Positions 7,166-15,264 of a stretch of 29,896 bases of DNA are shown in pieces. The DNA comes from DASVVT01 sp036386415 (GTDB lineage Bacteria > Acidobacteriota > Blastocatellia > Pyrinomonadales > Pyrinomonadaceae). A program made the translations under genes and the position numbers. The notes under the pieces are model-generated. The model saw nothing but the letters and a program-made list of their open reading frames with translations, was not told the DNA's origin and made no database searches. The stretch spans positions 1-29,896 of the forward strand of contig DASVVT010000059.1 of the NCBI GenBank assembly GCA_036386415.1. The letters are read 5' to 3'. Within the stretch, counting starts at the first letter, position 1. The number at the start of each line of letters is the position of its first letter.

Positions 7166-9403
7166 TTACGTATTAACGTTATTTCGATTCAACCCCTCCA
7201 TCAATGCTTCCGGCATCAACGGGACATGATCGAACGAGACGCCGGTCGCGTGCTCAATCGCGTTCAGAATGGCTGGCGCGCCGCCGTCCATGGGAAGCTC
7301 GCCGAGACCCTTCGCGCCTCCGGGGCCGTACTGGTAAGGCTGCTCCTCGAAATAGACGCGGATCGGCGGCAGGTCGGCGGAAGTCGGCATGATGTAATTG
7401 GTCATCTGGTTGTTGAGCATGCGCCCCTGCTGCCAGACCACATTCTCGTAGAGCGTGAAGCCTATGGCCTGCGCCACGCCGCCCTCTATCTGTCCGGCTG
7501 CCAGGACGGGGTGAACGACCTTGCCCACCTCCTGCAACGCGACGAAGTCGTCTACGCGCGCTTCATACGTCAACAGGTCAATCGTCACCTCCGCGACGTA
7601 GACCGCCCAGGCATAAGCGCCGTAAGCGTCGCCCTGATATTTACCGTCATCCCAGCGTATCCCCGGCGGCGGCTTGTACTGGCTGAAGGACTTCAACAGC
7701 CCGAACCGCTCGTTGTAAAGACGGCATGCCTCCTGCCACTCAGCCTGCGTGTAGTCCTCCTTCAGCAGCTCCACGCCCTGCAAAGTCTGACGCAGGCCGA
7801 GCGCGGCGGATTCGACCAGCTTGCCCACGATCATGCAGGTGCGCGAGGCGACCGTCGGACCGCTGTTCGGCACGTTGCCCGTATCGGGCTGCGCCATGTC
7901 GATCATCTCGTAGTCGATCTTCAGCGCGTTGGACGCGATCTGCGCGAAGATGGTGTTCGTGCCCTGGCCTATCTCTGTGCTCGCGGCGAGGACGCGCACG
8001 CGCCCGTCAGCAGTAGCCTCCGCGCCGACGACTGATTGCAGGTAGTCTTCGCCCGAACCCGTAAAACCCGCCCCGTGCATGAAAGAGGCGAAGCCGATGC
8101 CTTTCTTCCGCATGCGTCCGGCGTTCTCGCGCGCGAACCGCTCTCGCTTAACACTGTAATCCGTCAACTCCAGGGCGCGAGCCAGCAGCCCCGCCATGTC
8201 AACCGGCTCGCGTATGACCTGCTGTGTGGCCGTCGTCTCCCCTTCGCGTATGAAGTTGCGACGGCGAAACTCTTCTGGACTGAGGCCGACCGCACGCGCA
8301 GCCTTGTCCATGTGGCGTTCCAGGGCGAAGATGGATTGCGGTGCGCCGAAGCCTCGAAACGCGCCGTGCGGCGGAGTGTTGGTGGCGACGGCGCGCGCCT
8401 GTATGCGCACGTTCGGGCAGTTGTACGGCCCCGCCGCGTGAATCGTGCCGCGCGAGAGGACGACAGACGAGAGCGTTGCGTAAGCGCCTCCGTCAATCAC
8501 AAAATCAATCTCCATGCCGAGAAGCCGCCCGTCGCGCGCGAGCGCTGTGCGGTGGCGCGTGCGCGAGGGGTGGCGCTTGGTCGTCGCAACCATGTCCTCT
8601 GCACGGTCGTAGATGATCTTGACGGGACGCCCGCCAGCCTTCCATGAAAGGAGCGCCGCGTGCCCCCCGATCATGGACGGGTACTCCTCCTTGCCGCCGA
8701 AGCCGCCTCCCGTCTCGCACTGAATCACACGAACACGGTCTGCGGGGAGGGCGAAGAGTTGGAGGAGCGCCTTGTGCACGTAGTAAGGGCACTGCATGGA
8801 GCCCCAGACCGTGACGCCTTCCTCGGGATTCGCCACCGCGATGACGCCGTTCGTCTCTATGTAGAGCTGTTCCTGCGCGCCCGTCGTGTATTCACCTTCG
8901 ACGATCAGGTCGGCTCTTGCCCAGACCTCATCCACGTTACCCTTGTCCACAAGATACGTCTTGAAGAGGTTGTCCTCGCCCCAGATGATCTCTTTTCGTG
9001 AGAGCGATTCTTCGAGCGTCAAGACGGGCGGCAACTCCTCTATGTCGATTGTCACCGCGCGCCGGGCTTTTTCGAGCAGGTTTCTGTCAGCGTGCGCAAT
9101 GAGCACAACAGGCTCTTCCGCATGATTGACGAACTCGGCGGCGAGATACGGTTGATCCGGCAGGATGAGCGCGACGGCGTTCTCGCCGGGAATGTCGCTC
9201 GCGGTCACACAGACGAACTCATCCCACGCGATGCCCTCCCCAAACGTGACGGCGCGAATACGCCCGCGCGGCACAGGGCTGCGTACGGTCGCGCCGTAGA
9301 GGAGGCCGGGCATCGTCAGGTCGTCAACGTAGCACGCCCGACCCGTGACCTTGCTGCGCCCCTCTTTGCGCGGGACGGGCTGGCCTATCGTTTTCGTTTG
9401 CAT
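7166..9403 (-). CDS. xdhA: Xanthine dehydrogenase-family molybdopterin-binding subunit
   Basis: This is the catalytic subunit of the molybdenum hydroxylase (745 residues, normal for the separate large subunit). The N-terminal hammerhead domain has GRACYVDDLTMPGLLYG. Cofactor and active-site motifs are GGGFGGKE (232-239), GAFRGFGAPQ (348-357), STEIGQGTNT in the middle, and GGAKGLGE with the expected base Glu701 near the C-terminus. The absence of the AYRGAGR-type active-site loop of CO dehydrogenases, together with the allantoin genes downstream, favours xanthine or hypoxanthine as substrate, though related aldehyde or N-heterocycle oxidases cannot be excluded. It is the first gene of the operon; its ribosome-binding site is weak. 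Confidence 0.93.
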   Translation of the reverse strand: MQTKTIGQPVPRKEGRSKVTGRACYVDDLTMPGLLYGATVRSPVPRGRIRAVTFGEGIAWDEFVCVTASDIPGENAVALILPDQPYLAAEFVNHAEEPVVLIAHADRNLLEKARRAVTIDIEELPPVLTLEESLSRKEIIWGEDNLFKTYLVDKGNVDEVWARADLIVEGEYTTGAQEQLYIETNGVIAVANPEEGVTVWGSMQCPYYVHKALLQLFALPADRVRVIQCETGGGFGGKEEYPSMIGGHAALLSWKAGGRPVKIIYDRAEDMVATTKRHPSRTRHRTALARDGRLLGMEIDFVIDGGAYATLSSVVLSRGTIHAAGPYNCPNVRIQARAVATNTPPHGAFRGFGAPQSIFALERHMDKAARAVGLSPEEFRRRNFIREGETTATQQVIREPVDMAGLLARALELTDYSVKRERFARENAGRMRKKGIGFASFMHGAGFTGSGEDYLQSVVGAEATADGRVRVLAASTEIGQGTNTIFAQIASNALKIDYEMIDMAQPDTGNVPNSGPTVASRTCMIVGKLVESAALGLRQTLQGVELLKEDYTQAEWQEACRLYNERFGLLKSFSQYKPPPGIRWDDGKYQGDAYGAYAWAVYVAEVTIDLLTYEARVDDFVALQEVGKVVHPVLAAGQIEGGVAQAIGFTLYENVVWQQGRMLNNQMTNYIMPTSADLPPIRVYFEEQPYQYGPGGAKGLGELPMDGGAPAILNAIEHATGVSFDHVPLMPEALMEGLNRNNVNT

Positions 9404-9492
9404 GTTTCCAGACTTTCGACATCAGACTTGCGAGAGGGTGCTATTCTGATTGCGCCGCCCCCTTTAAGTCAATCTCCGTGGCTCAGAAGCGA

Positions 9493-9607
9493 ATTGCGGA
9501 ATGCGGATTTCGGATTGCGGATTGGCGCTTTGGAAACTCGAATCTGAAATTTGAGATTTGAGATCACAAATCTTGTAATCCGCAATCCGAAATCCGCATT
9601 CCGCAAT
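9493..9607. repeat. Perfect 31-bp inverted repeat, GCGGATTTCGGATTGCGGA family
   Basis: The left arm 9493-9523 is a perfect reverse complement of the right arm 9577-9607, with a 53-base spacer that itself contains AATCTGAAATTTGAGATTTGAGATCACAAATC-type pairing. The right arm ends one base before the stop codon of the transporter at 9608. The same family occurs at 21337-21420. It lies between xdhA and the nickel/cobalt transporter, both on the minus strand. Confidence 0.92.
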
Positions 9608-10537
9608 CTACAGCATCGTTCGCCAGAGCCCCTTCATGATGCCGGTCTCGTAGGCATACCAGAGCCCGAAAGCGATACTCAGCATGGCGGCGATGGTTTG
9701 CAGGACGTGGCTGAAGCCGCCCAACATGCGCGCGCTGAGCGCGAAAGGCAGGCCAACCAGGGCTGACATCAACAGCATTCCGAAGATGGAGCCGATACCG
9801 AAGAGGGTTAGATAGAGCAGGCCGAGCGCGGCGGATTCGATCTGCGTGAGCACCAGCAGGGTCAGCGCCGCCGATCCGGCGAGGCCGTGCATCGCTCCGA
9901 CGAGCAGCGGCTTGAGACCGGGACGTGACACGGCGTGCGAGTGTAGGCGCGCAGATTCTACTGTGTGCCGGGTTCCGTGTTCGTGAAAATGGATGTGGGC
10001 GTGCGAGACATCATGATGGCGATGCTCGTGAATATGCACGCTCGCAACGCGGCCACGCCTGAGCGTACGTATCAGTGCGGACGCTCCGAGCGCGATAATC
10101 ATCAAAGCGACGCAGAACTCCAGCCAGTTTGAGACGCTTTCGGGAATGGCGATGCGCAGCACCAGCACAACCATCCCCGTCAGGACGAGCGAGGCCGTGT
10201 GGCCTATCCCCCACGATGCACCGACCAGCGCCGAGCGCAGGATGTTGCGATGCTCGCTGACGATTGTGGAGACGGCGACAACGTGATCGACTTCCGTGGC
10301 GTGTTTGAGTCCAAAGATGAATCCGAGGCCGAGCAGGGCGAGCGCGCCCGGCGATGTCAACAGAGGGTTCCCGCCATTACTGATCGCGTGCGCAGCCTCC
10401 GCATGCGTCGTAGTAATAGTGCCGATGAGAGCGAGGTGGTCGCCGATGCTAGGAAGCAGGATGGCTGCGAGCAAGACGGTCAATGTGGGCGGGCATTGCA
10501 ACAGCCTGCCGGAGATAGAGGATGACTGTTTGTTCAT
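9608..10537 (-). CDS. Nickel/cobalt transporter (NiCoT/UreH-like membrane protein)
   Basis: This 309-residue membrane protein has about seven hydrophobic segments. The key signature is GLKHATEVDHVVAVSTIVSEH (residues 75-95 approximately), containing the HX4DH motif of Ni/Co permeases. WGIGHTASLVLTG in the next helix and a second helix pair with MHGLAGSAALTLLVL follow. A cytoplasmic loop is very His-rich (HIHEHRHHDVSHAHIHFHEHGTRH), as expected for metal sequestration. It lies upstream of the purine operon on the same strand, and nickel could serve a urease acting on the urea released by allantoicase; that link is inference. Metal preference cannot be read from sequence. Confidence 0.85.
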   Translation of the reverse strand: MNKQSSSISGRLLQCPPTLTVLLAAILLPSIGDHLALIGTITTTHAEAAHAISNGGNPLLTSPGALALLGLGFIFGLKHATEVDHVVAVSTIVSEHRNILRSALVGASWGIGHTASLVLTGMVVLVLRIAIPESVSNWLEFCVALMIIALGASALIRTLRRGRVASVHIHEHRHHDVSHAHIHFHEHGTRHTVESARLHSHAVSRPGLKPLLVGAMHGLAGSAALTLLVLTQIESAALGLLYLTLFGIGSIFGMLLMSALVGLPFALSARMLGGFSHVLQTIAAMLSIAFGLWYAYETGIMKGLWRTML

Positions 10538-10612
10538 TGTGACTACCAGCCGAAGCGTCGCCGCCCCGTTCGACTGTCAGCATATTCTGGGCAACTGCAC
10601 CCCATCACTGAA

Positions 10613-10631
10613 GCATCTTGCGACAAGATGC
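10613..10631. promoter_or_regulatory. Perfect 8-bp inverted repeat upstream of the Ni/Co transporter
   Basis: GCATCTTG-CGA-CAAGATGC is a perfect palindrome with a 3-base centre, about 75-95 bases upstream of the transporter start. It has no T-tract, so an operator or a small RNA hairpin is more likely than a terminator. Which protein binds it, if any, cannot be told. Confidence 0.45.
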
Positions 10632-10710
10632 AGTAAACCATAAATCACTAAAAGTTGCAGCCATCCGACAGTGGACAACGTGCTAGATCAAACGGGGAAG
10701 ATGCATGAAA

Positions 10711-10731
10711 AATCGTTCCAGAATCGTTCCA
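10711..10731. promoter_or_regulatory. Tandem direct repeat AATCGTTCCA x2, 11-bp period
   Basis: AATCGTTCCA occurs at 10711-10720 and again at 10722-10731, one helical turn apart. Such spacing is common in operators bound by dimers on one DNA face. The regulated gene is unknown; the Ni/Co transporter start is about 175 bases away. Confidence 0.4.
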
Positions 10732-11029
10732 CGGTCTTAGCTTGTCCCATAGTGGACAGTCAGGGCAGTGCAGATCGTATCAGAAATATTTCAGGCTGCC
10801 AGTTAGAGTGACGAGCAGTGAAGTGGGACGTATCTCCCATAGCCCGAGAGCGACTAAGCTACCTACGGCGAGGGGACAATCACCTTAAAAATCTCGACAA
10901 CAATCGACCCACCAATATCAACGAAAATTTAAGTAGAAGTGAGACAAGCTCTGGCGCTGGTGTCGCCTTATGGAAACGATTAAACGATCATCAGAACATG
11001 CACCGACCGCAGTTCTCAACACAATTAAC

Positions 11030-11044
11030 ACTTGACCGTCAAGT
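11030..11044. promoter_or_regulatory. 15-bp palindrome ACTTGAC-C-GTCAAGT
   Basis: This perfect inverted repeat with a single central base lies in the gene-free region about 100 bp beyond the stop of the membrane protein at 11141. It looks like an operator half-site pair; function is unknown. Confidence 0.4.
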
Positions 11045-11140
11045 TGGGGCTTTCCAAGCACGCCTGCCCTGAAGCATTGGAAAAGGTGCTATCGCAGGAT
11101 CGGGTTGAATGGGTGGTTCGGCAGCGGCCAGCGCAGATAA

Positions 11141-11548
11141 CTACGCTTTAGACTTTGGCATAAACGACTTCAACAGCAGCCAAGCGAGCCCATACACTAC
11201 CGCAGTGGCTGCCAGAGCATAAATCGGGATAAAGATAAATACGAGCGCCGATGTGGACGATTCAGAGTTGAAAATTGAAGCCCAGTAAATAAGCACTGAT
11301 GATACGACGACTAATATTGATGTGAGAAGAATTGCAATGCGTGAGGCGGAAGAGAGACCCTTCCGATGAATATATAAGGTCAAGATGATGAGGATAATGA
11401 AAGGAAGGATCACCCAGACGTAGAATCCTAATGTGATAAGGAGATCGGAAAGGCTGCTAACAGCAGACGTGGTCGAAATCATGATGCCGGTGGTGAAAAC
11501 GGCACCTATGACAATGGTAATAATTCCGATGTTCCTCAAGCTTTTCAT
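11141..11548 (-). CDS. Small four-helix membrane protein of unknown function
   Basis: This 135-residue protein has four predicted membrane segments: IGIITIVIGAVFTTGIMI, FYVWVILPFIILIILTLYI, IAILLTSILVVVSSVLIYWA and VFIFIPIYALAATAVVYGLAWLLL. It ends in a basic tail (KSFMPKSKA). I do not recognise the family. The ATG at 11548 follows GGAGAAG at suitable spacing. The start lies about 35 bases after the attC-like site at 11583-11684 and in the same orientation as the preceding cassette gene, so it may itself be a captured integron cassette, although I could not find a clear attC after its stop. Its AT-rich coding sequence differs from the surrounding genes. Confidence 0.7.
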   Translation of the reverse strand: MKSLRNIGIITIVIGAVFTTGIMISTTSAVSSLSDLLITLGFYVWVILPFIILIILTLYIHRKGLSSASRIAILLTSILVVVSSVLIYWASIFNSESSTSALVFIFIPIYALAATAVVYGLAWLLLKSFMPKSKA

Positions 11549-11582
11549 ATCTTCTCCAAGATTTCCACGGTTAACCTCAGCG

Positions 11583-11684
11583 CCTACGCCTGAATTAACC
11601 GGGCGGCAAAGATTGTATCAAGCATCCAACCTTTGCGGATGGAAAGCCGCGCTATTTCCGCTCCGGTTGAGTGAGTTGTTAGAC
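11583..11684 (-). other. attC-like integron recombination site
   Basis: Read on the minus strand, the site opens with GTCTAAC (11684-11678, RYYYAAC form), whose TAA is the stop codon of the DHFR-like gene. It closes with TTAATTCAGGCGTAGGC (11597-11583 region), close to the usual GGCGTTAGGC but one T short. The two arms fold: AACCGG (11668-11663) with CCGGTT (11602-11597), then GCGG with CCGC and AAA with TTT. An extrahelical A (11662) and an extrahelical G (11607) are left over, as in real attC hairpins. The length of about 102 bp is typical. Confidence 0.7.
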
Positions 11685-12200
11685 GACAACTTGATACTCG
11701 CTCTGAACCAAGCCGCTCGGATAGTGCCGAGTCGCTACGTGACGGAGCCGAATATCGTGCGGTAGGGTGCCGAAGAGAGGAACTCCGTCTCCAATGAGCA
11801 CCGGCACGCGTGTGATAATGAGGCGCTGAATGAGTCCTGCGCGCAGGAACCCTTGAATCGTGATCCCACCATCCACGTAAATATGCTGGATGCCGCGAGC
11901 GGCAAGCTGCGAGACGACCTCGGCTGGCTCTCCTGACATACGCTCCACCACAGCCTCTAGGGGAGCTGGGGCGAGCGTGCGAGTACTGAGCACGAAAACG
12001 GGCTTCTCACCATAAGGCCACGTGTCAAAGGCCAAGACCGTCTCGAAGGTCTTGCGGCCTATGACCAATGCATCCACCGTGGTCATGAACTCATCGTAGC
12101 CGTGGGGTTCGCCACCGCCAGGCGGTAGCCAATCGAGGTCACCATTGGATCGAGCGATGAAGCCGTCGACGCTGGTGCCAATAAAAGCTGATGCTTCCAT
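11679..12200 (-). CDS. RibD C-terminal/dihydrofolate reductase-like protein, probable integron cassette gene
   Basis: This 173-residue protein belongs to the RibD-C/DHFR-like fold family (YyaP type). ASAFIGTSVDGFIARSNGDLDWL at the N-terminus, DALVIGRKTFETVLAF, PVFVLSTRTL and HIYVDGGITIQGFLRAGLI are characteristic, and together they suggest NADPH-dependent reductase activity on an unknown pterin or flavin-like substrate. It is not a typical trimethoprim-resistance DfrA. I chose the ATG at 12200, preceded by AAGGACT; a TTG at 12227 lies inside the core site. A GTTGGGC core 22 bases before the start and an attC-like site overlapping the stop give it the compact architecture of an integron gene cassette. 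No integrase gene is in the window. Confidence 0.85.
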   Translation of the reverse strand: MEASAFIGTSVDGFIARSNGDLDWLPPGGGEPHGYDEFMTTVDALVIGRKTFETVLAFDTWPYGEKPVFVLSTRTLAPAPLEAVVERMSGEPAEVVSQLAARGIQHIYVDGGITIQGFLRAGLIQRLIITRVPVLIGDGVPLFGTLPHDIRLRHVATRHYPSGLVQSEYQVVV

Positions 12201-12221
12201 TAACGAGTCCTTATCATTGCC

Positions 12222-12228
12222 GCCCAAC
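12222..12228 (-). other. Integron core site GTTGGGC (GTTRRRY) before cassette gene
   Basis: On the minus strand the sequence reads GGGCGTTGGGCGGC about 20 bases ahead of the DHFR-like ATG. GTTGGGC matches the GTTRRRY consensus cut by integron integrases. Upstream I do not find a matching RYYYAAC arm, so this would be a half site, a degraded attC or an attI-like end. Confidence 0.5.
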
Positions 12229-12326
12229 GCCCAGTATCAGAGGTTGTCGGCAGCTCTTCTGTGAAAACAGTTTTATATTTCCTCCATTCTTCACCCAAGC
12301 GCTCTTGCTGTTCAGCCTGAATAACT

Positions 12327-13529
12327 TTAATTGCGCCGGCCAAGCATATCAACACCGACGGCGGCCACCAGCACCGCCCCCTTAATGATGGATTGCACGT
12401 ACGGCTCGACGCTCTTCAAGGACATGCCGTTATCCAGGCTCGCCATGATGAGCGCGCCGAGGCATGCGCCAAAGACCGTCCCGCGCCCGCCCATCAAACT
12501 CGTGCCGCCGATCACACAGGCGGCAATCGCATCGAGCTCAAGTAGATTCCCCGCATCCGGCGAAGCGCTCGCGACGCGCGCCGTGTAGATGATCGAGGCC
12601 ACTCCGGCGAGCGCGCCCATTAAACAGAAGACGGCCAGAATATGTTTGCGCAGACTGATGCCCGACAGACGCGCCGCATCCGGATTGCCGCCAATCGCAT
12701 AGAGGTAACGCCCGAAGGTCGTGTTCTGCGTCATGAACGCGCCGGAGAGCGCGACGACCAGAAGAATCATGACCGGGATCGGCACGCCTGCGTAAGAGTT
12801 CAAAACGTAGACGAAGACGAGGATGACGGCTGAGGGGATGGCGACCATGAGCGCTACTTTGCTCGCGCTCATGGTCGCCAACCCGTAGCGAGCGCGTGCC
12901 CGTGCCCGGTTGACGTTGAGCCAGGCGAGAAGCAGCACCGCCAGCGCAGCGAGAATCCAACCAGCGTACGGAGCGACGAAACACTGGCCGATGGATTTAT
13001 ACCACTGCGATGAGATGGGGATGGTCTGTCCACGGCTTGTCCCTAAGATCACGCCGCGCCAGGCGAGCAGTCCGCCGAGCGTGACGATGAATGCAGGGAT
13101 ATTCGCGTAAGCGACCAGTGCCCCCTGTAGCGCTCCGATGAGAAGGCCGACGAGCACAGCGGCCAGGAGCGACGGAACCAATCCCCAGCCCAGCCACGAC
13201 AACACAATGGCCGAAATCCCCCCGGTCAGCCCGACCAGTGAGCCCACGGAGAGATCAATCTGCCCGGCCACGATGACCATCAACATCCCGACGGCCAGAA
13301 CGCCTGTGACCGCCGTCTGCAACATCAGGTTAGAGAAGTTGCGCGCGCTCAGGAAGACTCCGCCGGTCGAAAAATGGAAGAAGAGCCAGATGGCTATCAG
13401 CGCCAGCAGCATCGTATAGGCACGCCAGTCGGCGGTCATCAAATGGATGCGCTCCTTCTCCGCTTGCGGCACGACATCCGCTGTCACAGGTGGGCGATCA
13501 ACCTCAGGCTCATTCGGTGTCTGGCTCAT
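12327..13529 (-). CDS. xylH: Sugar ABC transporter permease (XylH-type)
   Basis: This 400-residue inner-membrane permease has many hydrophobic segments, in the BPD_transp_2 (RbsC/XylH) family. The motif AGQIDLSVGSLVGLTGG and the C-terminal AIAACVIGGTSLMGGRGTVFGACLGALIMASLDNGMSL are characteristic, the latter close to XylH. It should form the channel fed by the 15265-16347 binding protein and powered by the 13682-15226 ATPase. It is the last gene of the three-gene set, separated from xylG by a 150-bp space that holds a long hairpin. Substrate is inferred as D-xylose or a related pentose from the binding protein; no isomerase or kinase is adjacent. Confidence 0.88.
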   Translation of the reverse strand: MSQTPNEPEVDRPPVTADVVPQAEKERIHLMTADWRAYTMLLALIAIWLFFHFSTGGVFLSARNFSNLMLQTAVTGVLAVGMLMVIVAGQIDLSVGSLVGLTGGISAIVLSWLGWGLVPSLLAAVLVGLLIGALQGALVAYANIPAFIVTLGGLLAWRGVILGTSRGQTIPISSQWYKSIGQCFVAPYAGWILAALAVLLLAWLNVNRARARARYGLATMSASKVALMVAIPSAVILVFVYVLNSYAGVPIPVMILLVVALSGAFMTQNTTFGRYLYAIGGNPDAARLSGISLRKHILAVFCLMGALAGVASIIYTARVASASPDAGNLLELDAIAACVIGGTSLMGGRGTVFGACLGALIMASLDNGMSLKSVEPYVQSIIKGAVLVAAVGVDMLGRRN

Positions 13530-13568
13530 AGAAAGCCTCGTTTCAAAGTATCAAAAACGGAAAACTCT

Positions 13569-13663
13569 AAACGCAAAGGGCGCAAAGGAAGACACGCAAA
13601 GGTCGCAAAGAGTAAAATTATCTGCGCCCTCCAGCGTCTTTCTCCTTTGCGCCCTTTGCGTTT
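13569..13663. repeat. Perfect 21-bp inverted repeat between xylG and xylH
   Basis: The left arm 13569-13589 (words ACGCAAAGGGCGCAAAGGA) is perfectly complementary to the right arm 13643-13663, with a 53-base spacer that repeats the same words. It belongs to the same family as 3-97. It sits inside the transporter operon, so it may reduce but need not abolish downstream expression. Confidence 0.92.
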
Positions 13664-13681
13664 AATTCTCTTCATTTCCTT

Positions 13682-15226
13682 TTAAGCTGCATGTTGCACG
13701 TGTCCTGTAGCGCAGGACATGACGGCTTCGGGCGTCGCCTCCGTACGCGTGAGCTCGCCCGTCAAGCGGCCTTCATGCAAGACCACCACGCGGTCTGCGA
13801 GGCCGAGCACTTCCGGCAGCTCCGACGAGACAAGCACGATGGCGAGCCCGTTCATCGCAAGCCTGTTGATCTCCGTGTAAATCTCCTGTTTGGCGCCAAT
13901 ATCTATGCCGCGCGTCGGCTCATCCAGAAAGAGGACTCGCGGTTTCGTCAAGAGCCACTTCGCCAGCACGACCTTCTGCTGGTTGCCGCCTGAGAGTGTG
14001 CCCGCGATGGTGAACACGTTGCGCGCTTTGATGCGCAGGTCGCGCATGGTGCGCTGGCCTGTCGCCGCTTCCGCATCGACATCCGTCACGAACCGCCCCG
14101 AGACCTGTGGCAGGCTCGCGAGCGTCATGTTATTGAGGATGGCCTGTTCCAACACGAGGCCGAATCTTTTTCTATCTTCGGTCACGTAGCCGATGCCGTA
14201 GCGTATGGCCTCGGCTGGACTGTTGATGCGAGCGGGGCGACCCTCGACCAATATCTCGCCGGAAAATCGACCCGTATGCGCCCCGAAAATCGCCGTCAAA
14301 AGCTCGCTCCGCCCCGCGCCCATCAGGCCGGCGATGCCTAAGACTTCGCCGCGCCGCACGCCGAAGCTGACATCGTCAACCAGGAGCTTGCCCCTCACGT
14401 TCGGGTCTTCGACCGTGATGTGACGCGCTTCAAAGACCATCTCGCCGAGCGAGTGCAACGCTTTCGGAAAGATGTCTACGACCTCGCGCCCGACCATCAG
14501 TGCGATGACGCGAGCTTCCGAGAGTTGACTGGTAGGCTCTGTCTCGACAGTGCGCCCGTCGCGTAGCACCGTGATGCGATCTGACAATTGAAAGACCTCT
14601 TCGAGCTTATGCGAGATGTAGACCATGCCGACGCCGCGCTCGCGCAACTGGTTGAGTATCTGGACGAGCGTTTCGACCTCCGTATCCGTGAGCGCGGCGG
14701 TCGGCTCGTCCAACACTAGGATGCGCGTATCCTCATGCGAAAGAGCCTTCGCGATCTCGACCAACTGCTGTTGCCCGATGCCTAAGTTTCTGACCGGCGT
14801 GCGCGGATCGATCTTCAGGCGCAGATCATCGAGCAATCGCTTGGCCTGCCTGTACAGCTCATCCCAGAGGATCACTCCGAAGCGTCGCGGCTCGCGACCG
14901 AGAAAGATATTCTCGCCGACCGTCAGGTCTTTAACGAGCGACAGTTCTTGAAAGACGATGGCGATGCCAGCGCTTTCGGCATCGCGTATGCTGCGGAAGC
15001 GCTGCGCCTCGCCCCGGATGCGTATCTCGCCGCCGTACTCTGGATGCGGGTAGACGCCGCCGAGAATCTTCATCAAGGTGGATTTGCCCGCGCCGTTCTC
15101 GCCGCAGAGCGCATGTATCTCCCCTTCATGCAGATCAAACGTCACGCCCCCGAGAGCCTTCACGCCGGGAAAGCTTTTGGTGATCTCGCGCATCTCCAGT
15201 AGTGGAGAGTTAGCTTTACTTTCCAT
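13682..15226 (-). CDS. xylG: Sugar ABC transporter ATP-binding protein (XylG-type, two ABC domains)
   Basis: This duplicated ATPase has about 514 residues, typical for XylG/RbsA/MglA. The first domain has Walker A GENGAGKST (42-50), signature LGIGQQQLVEIAKAL and Walker B ILVLDEPTAAL. The second has the usual degenerate P-loop GLMGAGRSEL, signature LSGGNQQKVVLAKWL and LFLDEPTRGIDIGAK. The segment YPHPEYGGEIRIRGE is XylG-like. It energises uptake of the sugar delivered by XylF through XylH. I use the ATG at 15226 (MESKAN); a GTG at 15244 is an alternative, and neither has an ideal ribosome-binding site. The gap from xylF is short (about 40 bp), consistent with an operon. Confidence 0.92.
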   Translation of the reverse strand: MESKANSPLLEMREITKSFPGVKALGGVTFDLHEGEIHALCGENGAGKSTLMKILGGVYPHPEYGGEIRIRGEAQRFRSIRDAESAGIAIVFQELSLVKDLTVGENIFLGREPRRFGVILWDELYRQAKRLLDDLRLKIDPRTPVRNLGIGQQQLVEIAKALSHEDTRILVLDEPTAALTDTEVETLVQILNQLRERGVGMVYISHKLEEVFQLSDRITVLRDGRTVETEPTSQLSEARVIALMVGREVVDIFPKALHSLGEMVFEARHITVEDPNVRGKLLVDDVSFGVRRGEVLGIAGLMGAGRSELLTAIFGAHTGRFSGEILVEGRPARINSPAEAIRYGIGYVTEDRKRFGLVLEQAILNNMTLASLPQVSGRFVTDVDAEAATGQRTMRDLRIKARNVFTIAGTLSGGNQQKVVLAKWLLTKPRVLFLDEPTRGIDIGAKQEIYTEINRLAMNGLAIVLVSSELPEVLGLADRVVVLHEGRLTGELTRTEATPEAVMSCATGHVQHAA

Positions 15227-15264
15227 TCCTGATAGCTCTTTCACAAGTCGAGGGGTTGATTCAT

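Larger units (their letters stand above)
10538..11140. other. 603-bp gene-free stretch with operator-like repeats
   Basis: I see no convincing gene here; the only longish plus-strand frame (10818-11072, 84 codons) has no recognisable family or good ribosome-binding site. The stretch holds several short ordered elements, including a hairpin at 10613-10631, tandem decamers at 10711-10731, TGTCC-N6-GGACA at 10743-10758, and a palindrome at 11030-11044. Composition is more AT-rich than the flanks. It lies between the integron-like cassette region and the nickel transporter and may hold the transporter promoter. Confidence 0.6.

Noticed and set aside
10538..10640. Cobalamin or NiCo riboswitch ahead of the metal transporter
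   Set aside because: I could not find the conserved B12-box-like or NiCo aptamer core bases; only a simple hairpin is present.
10818..11072. 84-codon plus-strand frame
   Set aside because: It has no recognisable family, no good ribosome-binding site, and lies in an AT-rich region full of operator-like repeats.
11030..11140. Second attC site after the small membrane protein
   Set aside because: Single 7-base matches (ATTCAAC) occur, but no pairing arms and no matching GTTRRRY core were found.
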